A stretch of 64,000 nucleotides of DNA, taken from Heterostelium album PN500 (taxonomy: Eukaryota; Evosea; Eumycetozoa; Acytosteliales; Acytosteliaceae). The stretch is from NCBI RefSeq assembly GCF_000004825.1, contig NW_008805063.1, forward strand, positions 496,857 through 560,856, given 5' to 3'. The translations under genes and the position numbers were made by a program. The first letter of the stretch is position 1. Each line of letters opens with the position of its first letter. The notes under the pieces were generated by a model. That model saw only the letters and a program-made list of their open reading frames with translations. It had not been told where the DNA came from and did no database searches. This document shows positions 15,501 through 25,910 of the stretch, piece after piece.

Positions 15501-18500
15501 ACTCACTCGTAAGCTTGTTTCTCTCACCCCATCGTTTGAGATTCGTTTGGACAACCCAAGATTCTACTACCTCGCTGACCATCGTATCCAAAACCAAGCA
15601 ATCTTCCCATATGCCCTCTACCTCGAGGTGTTCTATGCTGCCATGAGCGAACTCAAAGATCAAATGCCAGCATCACACTTTGAATTGTACGACTTTGAGA
15701 TCAAGACAGCACTCGAGATCGACGCCAAATTCACCAATGTCGTCCAAATCAACTTCAGTTCCGACTTGACCAAGTTTGAAATCGGTAGCATCGTTGACAC
15801 CACTGTTCCAATCAAGTGGACAATCCATGCATCGGGAAAAGTTGCTCACGTCAACTCTTTCAAGGTGAAATCGACCAACAATGGAAATCCTCTAATGAAC
15901 GCAATCAACTCTGCCAACAGAATTGTCAAAGCCAAGGATTTCTACCGTAGTATCACCGCACTTGGTTACAACTACGGACCATCTTTCCAAGCACTTGTTC
16001 GTTCCGCCATTTTGGACAGCACCTCACAAGTTTCAGAACTCCAACTTCCATCCACCTCGGACCTGGAGAAGCATGTTACTTCTGACTTTGCTTTTATTCA
16101 TCCTTCTGTGATGGACGGTGTATTCCAATCTTGTTTCACACCAATCGATCATAAGAGAGAAGGTCTCTGGATCCCACAGACATTCGAAAAGATGTCAGCC
16201 AATCTAACCGCACCAATCGATATTCGTACTCCAATCTACTCGATTACAAAGATCACCAATTTCAAAGACAAGAACACCTTTGTCTGTGACATCGCTGTTA
16301 CTAAAGACAATGGTGAAGTCATCTGCAAGTTTAGCAATATGACAATGAAGTGTATTGCCAGACCAACTCAGAAGGATATAACACTCGGTGAACAACTATG
16401 GAGATACCAATGGAAAGAAGGTTCTCACGAAGGACGTGTGGATATCAACCAAATGAAATTGGATGGTCATTTCAATCATACCTTGATCTTCACTGGTGAC
16501 GAAGGATCGCCTCTCACTAAGAACTTGGTTGAATACATTAAGGAGAATTACAATTCCAGTGCCAACAATATTGTCATTGTCACCAACGGTGAAAGTCTAA
16601 CACAACGTCAATCGGAGCTTGGTCAAGTTATCACTTCGCCACTCAACAAGGATGCCAACTACTCCCCATTGTTTAACAAACTAAAGATGCTCAACCCAGG
16701 TAAATTCTGGTCGACTGTTATCCTCCCGGATTTCTTCAAAGCCAATGTCAACCAGCCAACCTGTGAATCCGTTGAAGAATCATACGCTCGTCTAATGTAT
16801 ATTCTCCAACAAGCAAGCTCCAATGACTTCTCTGGAAGAATCACCATGATTTCAAAGAGTGGACAGGTTGTAGAGTCGTCGGACCTCGTTGACTACACCC
16901 ACTACTCGTTAGTCGGTCTCTTGAGAACCTTCTCCAATGAAAACTATAATTTCTACTGTTCGATGATCGATATCGACAACTCTACTGCACCACTCGATTG
17001 GATGAGTGAGTTGTCCTGTTTCGACACCAAGGGTGAAGTTGCCTTTAGAAATGGAAAGCGTTTCACCTACGACTTGGTCAATAACCAATCACTTGGCGAT
17101 GCCATTGTCAATTCCAATGCAAAGGCAGACCGTCGTTTCCAAGTGGATATCAGTGATAACGGTGTCATTGCAGATATGAAAATCAATGAAACCAAACGTC
17201 ACCAACCTAAAGCTGGACAGGTCGAAGTCAAAGTAGATATCACATCGCTCAACTTCCGTGATATTCTAAAGACACTCGGTCGTGACTATGATCCAAACCA
17301 TCTAACAACAATCGGTGACGAGTTTGCTGGAACAATTACTGCTGTCGGTGAGGGTGTCACTCAATTCGCTGTTGGTGACCAAGTTTTCGGTGTCTTTATG
17401 GCTCGCTCCATGTGTTCCTACATCACTTGTCCAATCGATTTGGTATTCAAGATTCCAAAGGGATTGACACCAGAACAAGCCTGTACCATTCCAATTACTT
17501 TCTTGACTGCATGGTATTCAATTGTTGTCCAAGCCAACCTCAGAAAAGGTGAGTCTATCCTTATCCACTCTGCTGCAGGTGGTGTCGGACTTTCCGCTGT
17601 CCAAATTGCTCGTTACATTGGTGCTGAAATCTTTGTCACCGTTGGTACCGAAGACAAGCGTGAATACATGGAAAAGACAGTCGGTATTCCAAGCTCAAAC
17701 ATTATGAACTCTCGTAACTCCAGCTTCTACAAGGACATCATGAGCAAGACCAACCAACGTGGAGTCGACGTTGTTCTCAACTCACTCTCTGGCGAGCTCA
17801 TTGACAAGTCGATTCTCTCGCTTGCCAACTACGGTCGTTTCGTTGAAATCGGTAAGAAGGACATCTATGCCGACTCCAAGATTGGATTGCTCCCATTCAG
17901 AAACAATCTCAGCTATTTGGCTGTTGATGTCGCTCAGATGACAGTGAATAGAGTTGCTTACTTGGCAGAGATGATGAACAATACTTTGATCCCATTGTTT
18001 GAGAGCAAGGATCTTGCTCCATTGCCAACCAACACCTTCACCATTAGCCATGTTGTTCAATCGGTCCGTCATATGTCCACTGGAAATCATATTGGAAAGA
18101 ACTTGGTTAGTTGGAGTGACCTCGAAAAGGCAACAACAAACGACTTACCAATTCACTTGGACAGTGAGTCAACTTACCTCATTACTGGTACCGGTGGTTT
18201 GGCATTGGTATTTGCTCAGAAGTTGGCAAATCTCAACGCTCATCATTTGGTATTCGCTTCCAAGAACGGTGCAGATTCCGATTTGAAAAAGAGATACTTG
18301 GATATGTTAGAGGAAGTCGGTGTCAAGGTTGAGGTTAAGAAATGTGATCTCGCCGATCGCCAACAAGTCAATGACTTACTCAGCGAGTATTCTTCATCAC
18401 TCAAAGGTATTTTCCACACTGCCGGTATGCTCTCTGATCAATCGCTACAGAATCAAACATTGTCAACCTTCAACATTCCATTCCACTCGAAAGCAAACAG

Positions 18501-20718
18501 TGCTCTTCACCTTCACAACTGTTCGATGGAATTGAATTTGAAGTTGGATTACTTTGTAACTTGTGGATCGATTATCACCCCCTTCGGTAAGCCAGGACAG
18601 TCTAACTATGCCACTGCCAATCGTTTCGTTGAAGGTTTAACATTGGATCGTCAACGTCAAGGTCTAGTTGGAAGCTGTATCCATTTGGCACCAATCCCAG
18701 AGATTGGTATGTCCGCCGAAGAAAAGATTGCTCAAGGTCTGAGAAATGTTGGTCATACTCCCTATGACTCTTTGGACGCTATGTGCGATGGCATTGCTGA
18801 GAGTATCAGTGCACGTGCTCAAGACAAGGTTGTTGTCTACTGTGACATTGATGTCAATAAATGGATGGTTGCATTCCCAGGATTCCGTCTCAAGAAATCG
18901 ATCATCAAGTCATTGGATCCAAACTACACTCCACCAGTTTCGCCAGCTGCTCTCAAGGGTAACGACAGCATTGAGAATTCACTCAAGAAGATCGTCTCTG
19001 ACATTATGGAAATCAAGCTCGAAAAGATCGATGCATCCTCCAACTTCAAGGATCTTGGATTGGACTCTCTATTGGCATCGGAACTTACCAACTCGATCCA
19101 CAAGAAGTTCAGTGTGTTTGTGCCATCACTTTCGCTACTCGATCGTAAATCAACCATTAGAAGTCTAGTCGATAAGATCAGTCCAGACGCCGCCGCAGAT
19201 ACTATGCAACCACTCTCGATTAGAACCGAAGATGAAGTAGTACGCAAGACCATCGAGAAGATTGTCAATAAGCAATCGTCATCATCTTCATCAACTCTCC
19301 AGAAGAAACAACCAATCCCAATGGTTAACTTGAATGGAAACGGTCCTATCAAAGCACAACCATCCACTCTCAAAGCACAACCAATCAAAGCTGCAACAGC
19401 CAACATCGCTCCAATTCCAGAGAAGCGTCCAATTGATTTGATTCCATCACCACTTAATTTATACAAGAACAACCATTCCAATAACAATAACAATAACTCA
19501 CAATCGCCAATCGTTGTATCACCATCGCCAAGCTCCAACTCCTATGTATCGGTCACCAACTCGCCATACTTGAGCCATACATTGCCAGTGGCAGCACCAT
19601 TGATTAAACAACCCACTGGCTTGACAACTGCCGATGACTATGCCACTGCTATCTATGCCATCGAACCACTTGCAGCTCCATTCTGTACAGACCAACAGAC
19701 AGTCTACAACCACTACAAAGATCATACCACAGAGTCAACCTTTATGAGAAATGTCTACAAGAATTGCAAGATCAAAGAACGTTATATGTTTGTTGACAGT
19801 CATGACCACATGGCATTGAACGCCATGCCATCGTCCAAGAAGAACACAATGTTTGCCGATATCGTGCACGACACCGTTGTGAAGGCAGGTGAACGTATCC
19901 TCAAGAACAACAATGTCGATCGCTCACAGATCTCACATGTGATCGGTGTCACCTCGACTGGTATATTCGCACCGTCGATCGATGCCATGCTTTGTCGTGC
20001 ACTCGGCCTCGATGAAAAGGTAGGAAGAACCATGATTAACTTTATGGGTTGTGGTGCCGCCGTCATTGCTCTGAGAACGGCCGTCGCCTACGCCAACAAA
20101 CGTCCGGGAACCTACGTGCTAATGATGTGTGTAGAATCGTCCTGCACCAACATGGATCTCGATCCAAACGATCGTGGTGACATTGTATCCGGATGTATCT
20201 TCAGTGACGGATGTGCCGCTTCGCTGATTACCTGTCAGCCACGCGCCAACCTCGTCGGCAAGCTCGAGTGCATCGACGATCTCTCCTACCTGATGCCCGA
20301 CTCCAAACATGCATTGGAGATGTTCATGGGTGACAGAGGTATCGATTTGGCACTACGACCGGAACTATCGGCCTGTATCGAGAAACACATTAGATCGACT
20401 ATCGAATCGTTCCTTGCCAGCCACGGAATGGAAGTGCCAGACATGGATTTCTGGGCAATTCATCCGGGTGGTCGTCGTATCCTTGAAGCCGTTCACCAAG
20501 GTTTGAATCTCGGACCCGAGGAAATGGCAGAGTCGTACGACGTCATGAAGTGGTACGGTAACATGGTATCTTGTTCCGCAATGTACGTACTGAAGCGTAT
20601 CATCGAGAGAATCATGAATCTCAAGAATGAAAACGGTAAAGGATTGAACTACGGTATGGTAATGGCATTCAGTCCTGGTGCATCAATTGAAGCAATGCTC
20701 TTAAAGATGATTAAATAA
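12596..20718 (+). CDS. Steely-type hybrid polyketide synthase: KS-AT-DH-ER-KR-ACP-type III PKS
   Basis: Three exons in phase 0 (12596..12880, 12949..13467, 13549..20718) encode 2657 residues. KS: Cys170 in VNTACSSSL, His308 in ECHGTGT, His346 in NIGHLEGASG. AT: Ser640 in GHSLGE. DH: His946 and Asp1124 in DGVFQ; the usual HxxxGxxxxP reads HRIQNQAIFP, with Asn at the Gly. ER: GDEFAGTI and NADPH motif HSAAGGVGLSA near 1606. KR: TGTGGLA near 1815, with Ser and Tyr in GSIITPFG and QSNYATAN. ACP: Ser2108 in GLDSL. After a low-complexity linker comes a chalcone-synthase-like domain with Cys2436 (FMGCGAA), His2573 (WAIHPGG) and Asn2606 (WYGNMVSCS). The type I part builds an acyl chain on the ACP; the type III part extends and cyclises it to an acylated phenol. 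No methyltransferase domain is visible between DH and ER. With a halogenase next door it looks more like StlB (DIF pathway) than StlA, but the product is not provable from sequence. Confidence 0.95.
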
Positions 20719-21342
20719 TATTTTCAACACTAACAACAACAACTTTATATAATATAATAATAAATAATAATAATAATAATAATAATTAAATAAACTTATA
20801 GTAATTTGTTTTTTAACTTTTAAAAAAAATATAAAATACTTTACCATTCATCCATTTAAATTTCCTTTATTTTAGAATTCTATTGAATGATTATTAACTT
20901 TTACAAATATAGATTACAGATACATGCATTTATATTTTATTATTATGTAAAAATTTTGTGTGTTAATTAAATCATTGATTTTTCATAATTAATTATCTTT
21001 GTTTAGTTGATCAGTGGTGAAGTTCAAAAGAAAAATGTTATTCAAGCAAACAATGAAATTTTGTGATCATTTATTTATCTGTTGGAAACAAAATAAAAAT
21101 AAACTATTTTAATGATAATCAATATTTTTAAATTAAATATCTAAAACTTTAAAGTGTCAATCTATGAAGATACTAAAACTATGTAGATTTTAAAACAGAT
21201 TAAATTATCATTGTGCTATGCCAATGATAAACAAACTCACATATCATTGATAATGCAATACCAATATGAATCAAGCTGCTTCCATTACATCCAATTTAAT
21301 CAGATGAAGTTATTGCTAGGGAAAGGTAAAGAGTTTATGTTA
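20719..21342. other. Convergent 3' intergenic region, PKS and deacetylase
   Basis: AT-rich 3' flank between two genes that converge. AATAAATAATAA runs just after the PKS stop can serve as poly(A) signals. I see no gene, RNA or notable repeat here. Confidence 0.4.
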
Positions 21343-22914
21343 TTACAATGCTTTTTTATTTAAATTATCTTCATCGCTATCAATATTATTATTGTTATTG
21401 TTATTATTATTATTATTGCTATTAAGTAATTCAGTTTGTTTTAATTTTTCATCGATATCTAATAGATTTGAAAGTGTTATGAATGTATAGCCTTCGGATA
21501 TGAGCTTTGGTAAAATCGATTTGAGTGTATCTGCAGTGTATTCACGATCGTGTAGAATGATAACGGAACCGGGTGACACTGTGGTCGTCACATACCATGA
21601 GTTGAGTGATGTCAGCTTAATGAAAGGATCGTGTGGATATACATTACCAAGACACATAGTATATCCATATCTCGTTACGATATCCAGCATCTTTCTATTG
21701 AACCATCCACTTCCAGGTCTAAATAGTTTCTTTCTTCTTAAATTACAAATATTATTATTATTATTATTACAATCAACATTATTATTATTATCATTACTAT
21801 TATCATTATCATTACTATTGTTGATTGTATTTAAATTTGTTGTTGATGTGGTTGAAGAATCAGTTGAATCTTCTTGATTATTTTGTTGTTGTGGTTGTTG
21901 TTCTTGTTTTTCTTGTTGATGAACTTCTTCTTCTTCTCTTTGTTTTAAATCTTGTAGTTGTTGACGAAGTGATAGTCTTTCATAGTATTTTTGGTAGGTT
22001 TGGTTTATGATTTGATCAACCTGAATGAGTTGACGTTCGAATTCGTCAAGTTCCAAGTTGATCGAGGGTTCGTCACGCCACATGTGATTGCCAATTTCGT
22101 GACCTTGGTCGAGTACGCGATCCAGTACTCTCTGGTGGTAGGCGGATCGCATTGCATGCTTTCCTATGAGGAAGAACGTCGCTTTCACATTGTACTGCTC
22201 AAAGATGTCGAGAATCGCTTCGGTGTCACGCGATGGCGCGTCGTCAATGGTGAGCGCAACCAGTTTTCGCGTGCGAATCTCATTGCGATTCTCTGAGAAA
22301 AACACTACTTCGCCATTGAAATGATTGGAGAGTGCACGCACCACGAAATTCGGTTGGAAGTAAACTATTAGGAGGAATCCGATGGCGAGCGCCAGCACTC
22401 CCATGAGGAGGATTGACCACCAACTGTAACCACTACCGCCGCTATAATATATATTCATTTTCTTGTCATCGTCGTCTTTGTAGGCGTCGTTATTGTTGTT
22501 ATTGTTGTTGTTACTATCGAATCGTTCTTCGTCGACACCCGACTTTCCACCAGTCTGAATGGACGGACGTCTTCCACGTGTATATATATTGGTTGCTGTA
22601 TTATAATAACTGTTACCACTATTACTTAAACTGTTACTACTATTTATATTACTATTACTGAAAATGGATGATTGTGATGATGATGAATGTTGTTGATTAC
22701 TACTGCTATATTGGTTTTGGTGTTGGTGTTGATTATATAAATTTGAATTTCCACTACTGAAAATGGACAGTGGTGTTATTTGAGTGTTTTGAAAATGTTG
22801 ATTTTGTTGATTTTGTTGACTTTGTTGACCTTGTTGATATTGGTTTTGATTGTGGTGTTGCTGTTGCTGCAGTAAAGGTTTATAATTCATAGGATAATCA
22901 TCGATGAATATCAT
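21343..22914 (-). CDS. Membrane-anchored polysaccharide deacetylase (NodB/CE4) family protein
   Basis: A single exon encodes 523 residues. Residues 1-160 are a cytosolic Gln/Asn/Ser-rich tail. One transmembrane segment (about 165-186, WWSILLMGVLALAIGFLLIV) makes it a type II membrane protein with the enzyme outside or in the lumen. The NodB domain follows: LVALTIDDAPS (219-228, the TFDD motif with catalytic Asp), GHEIGNHMWRD (His277-x3-Asp281, metal-binding motif 2), FRPGSGWFN (motif 3) and VIILHD near the C-terminus (motif 5). A Gln/Glu/Ser/Thr/Asn-rich insertion separates motifs 2 and 3. CE4 enzymes remove N-acetyl groups from chitin-like or other amino-sugar polymers using a divalent metal. 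The exact substrate is unknown; wall or matrix polysaccharide is the natural guess. The cytosolic tail contains YKDDDDK at 145-151, the core of the FLAG epitope, by chance. Confidence 0.85.
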   Translation of the reverse strand: MIFIDDYPMNYKPLLQQQQHHNQNQYQQGQQSQQNQQNQHFQNTQITPLSIFSSGNSNLYNQHQHQNQYSSSNQQHSSSSQSSIFSNSNINSSNSLSNSGNSYYNTATNIYTRGRRPSIQTGGKSGVDEERFDSNNNNNNNNDAYKDDDDKKMNIYYSGGSGYSWWSILLMGVLALAIGFLLIVYFQPNFVVRALSNHFNGEVVFFSENRNEIRTRKLVALTIDDAPSRDTEAILDIFEQYNVKATFFLIGKHAMRSAYHQRVLDRVLDQGHEIGNHMWRDEPSINLELDEFERQLIQVDQIINQTYQKYYERLSLRQQLQDLKQREEEEVHQQEKQEQQPQQQNNQEDSTDSSTTSTTNLNTINNSNDNDNSNDNNNNVDCNNNNNNICNLRRKKLFRPGSGWFNRKMLDIVTRYGYTMCLGNVYPHDPFIKLTSLNSWYVTTTVSPGSVIILHDREYTADTLKSILPKLISEGYTFITLSNLLDIDEKLKQTELLNSNNNNNNNNNNNIDSDEDNLNKKAL

Positions 22915-23976
22915 TACTTTTTATCTAACTTTTTTGTTTTTTATTTTACTTTTGACTAATTAATAATAATAAATAACTTTTAATTTAATTGATATTATAA
23001 TAATAATTAAATGAAAATAATATTATGTTAAAAAACACATAAAATATTAATATGAATGTAATTGAATGAAGTATGAATAATAATAGAGTCGGTTCGAACA
23101 GTGCGGTGTCAAGCTCAAAAAACTTTGATAACTTATCATGTCCACACACAAAAATAAACAAAAAAATGAAAAAAAAAAATTAAAAAATTATAAAAAATCT
23201 CAGATTTAAGGTTGTGTTGTGTGTGAGTTTCAAAGGTCTTAAAAACTAATGAATGATTTGAATATGAGGTTGTTATTAATAATTATTACCTAATATATTT
23301 ACACAATATGATTTAGCAATAGTTCTTTAAAACAAACAATTAATATTTAAACAACTATTTAATATTTATCAATATTTATTTTTATTTAATTTAATGAGAA
23401 ATAAAATGAAAAAAAACCGGTTAAAATATCTTTCTTTTTAGTTTTTTTGACCGTTGAAAAAAATTTTACGAAAAAAAAAAAAAAACAATTAATTGGGTGT
23501 TGCTAAAAGCAAAAGTAACTGGTAATGTAAGTTATTGTTATGATCATTTTAGGGGTTTGCCTTTGGTATCGACAGTTACTTCATAGTTTTTCTCTTTGTT
23601 GATGAGCAATATCAAAGTTGATTTTAAACTTTTAAACTTGATAAAAAACCCTAGTTTAAAAGTGTTATATACATTATTTATAAATAATTTTGAGGAACTA
23701 AAGTTTATTATTTACTAAGTGCCATTGATAACAAATGATCTAATTAATATATTGTTTATATTTAACTTACTCATTTCATTTTTAGAGTTGCGTCGAAAAC
23801 ACAAAAAAAATCACACCAATGTCATTAGTCACAAATCAAATATTGTACTTTAAAGTGAAGATTTTATCTTGTGTTTTTTTTTTTTTCTAAAGATATGATA
23901 ATTGTTTCAAACTATTAATAAAAATCCAAAGTATCATATTATAAAACTTTTAATAAATAAAAATTAAAATAATCAC

Positions 23977-24040
23977 CTATTTCATGAGAGCTGTGATTTG
24001 AACCTCGTGAGAATGAAAAAACACAGCTCTCATGAAATAG
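23977..24040. repeat. Perfect 19-bp inverted repeat (hairpin), 26-nt loop
   Basis: CTATTTCATGAGAGCTGTG at 23977-23995 is the exact reverse complement of 24022-24040. The loop is 26 nt and includes GAACCTCGTGAG. The arms are clearly richer in G+C than the surrounding sequence and lie in a 3-kb gene-free interval. The RNA would fold into a long stem, as a small-RNA precursor does; a small transposon-like (MITE) footprint is the other option. Confidence 0.7.
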
Positions 24041-24938
24041 TTTGAAAAAAAAAACGGTTACCAAATCAAATTATTTGAAAATGATTTTTTTTTTTTTTTG
24101 GACAAAAAAATTTTTGGAGTGTAACATAAAAAAGTGATATGAAATCGATAATGAATACTCGAATACTACTTATCACAAATAATTATTGGGTACTAATAAT
24201 AACTGAATACAAAACAAAAGGAATCATCAAAGTCACCTAAAATAATACAAAATCACAAAAAATGTAAATAAAAAAAAACACAAAAATATAATATGCAAAG
24301 AAAAAAAAAATAATTTTTTTCATCGATGTCAATTGGGTTTGAAAAATTGGGTTGCCAAAAAATAAATTTTCATTATTAATTATTATTTTCTGTTGATGGT
24401 TTTTTTTTTCAAGAAAATTAATGGCGAGTGGGCAACAAACACTGAGCTATCATTATTGGCACACTCTTTCTTTTTTTATCTCATATCTCTTGTTTGTTGT
24501 TATCAATATCATTCATTGTACTATAACATAACAAAAAAAAAAAGAAACTTTTTTTTCTTTCTTAAAAAACAAAAACAAAACAAAGTAATATCAAAAGTAG
24601 TATAAGCAATAACAAAGTTATAAAGTGAGACAAAAAAAAAAAAAAGAGAGAAAAAGTAGGACCTACACCAACAACAACATATTATTATGTGGAAATAATA
24701 GCATATAATAAATTAATAGTAGTAAAAATATATATTTGACAACAAAAAAAAATATATATATAGAAATATTAATAGAGTGTTTTTGGTGTGTTATGTTTGT
24801 TCTGTTTAGTGTGTTGTGTTGTGTTTGAGTTCGTTGATCAAAGAAAGTAATAATCATCATTATCATCATCATTATTATTATCATCATCAATCAATCAATA
24901 ATATGTAGATTTATTAAATGTGTTTATTTTTAGTTGAC

Positions 24939-24964
24939 CACACACACACACTCTCTCTCTCTCA
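24939..24964. repeat. Microsatellite (CA)n(CT)n
   Basis: A short compound dinucleotide tract, CA repeats followed directly by CT repeats, about 950 bp upstream of the kinase gene. It is a low-complexity element with no evident function. Confidence 0.8.
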
Positions 24965-25910
24965 CATGCTAACACACCTACACATATTCAACTACTTTAA
25001 TAATATTACTCTATTACCACACACTTGACTGAAATAAAAATTGGATTTGGAGAGAGATAGTTTAATTTGTATACAGCATACGTTATATAATACAATAGAG
25101 AAAAAAAAATTAAGAGTTGTAGGTGTTGTAGTTAGTTAGTGTAGAGTAGAGTTGGAGCTGGAGTGGAGTGGCAATACCTTGTGACCAATCATTATTATAA
25201 TAATAAATGATTGAATGACTGTTGCAATAATTAAAATAAATAATATTTGACCAAATAAAACGAAAATATTTAATAATTGAATCAAACAATCAAAAAAAAA
25301 AAAAAAAAAAAACAAAGTAAACCAAAAATAAACACAAAATTAAAAAAAGCAAAACAAAAAAAGACCAAAAATATCACAAATCAATCAATTATTCAATCAA
25401 TCAATAAATCAGTCATAAGACAGACATAATATAAATATTCATCTATATCTTTTTAATATACTTAATTATAATACAATTAGTCAATCAGTCAGTTAATTAA
25501 GTCAAATAAATTTATAGGTTGGAAATTAAATTATAAGCTTCACAATTATAGTTGTTTATTGTCTTGTTTGTGTTTGTGTTTTTAATTTAAAGTCAAGTAC
25601 AATTAGACAGGTTTCTTATTTTCAATAACAATTTTTTAAACAATTTCAAATTTTTAAAATCAATCATTAAATAAACATCATCATATTCATTAATTTTTAT
25701 TATCATCATTTATACTAACATCGAGTTCTTACCCATCAACAGATAAATAAGGAGAAGAAACAGTAATAGTATTTATTGTAATTTTGAAAATTGTATTATT
25801 TAGTAAAAACAAACAAAACAATCAACCAACAGCAAAACAAACAGAACAGAGAATATATTTATAAAAAACAATACACAAATTTGTAATATAACAAAAAAAG
25901 TAGAAAAAGA

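Larger units (their letters stand above)
22915..25910. other. Long divergent intergenic region with hairpin and microsatellite
   Basis: Three kilobases of AT-rich DNA between the deacetylase (minus) and the kinase gene (plus). It contains a perfect 19-bp inverted repeat (23977-24040), a CA/CT microsatellite (24939-24964), many A and T runs, and an A-rich leader of several hundred bases before the kinase start. No convincing coding frame was found on either strand. Confidence 0.4.
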
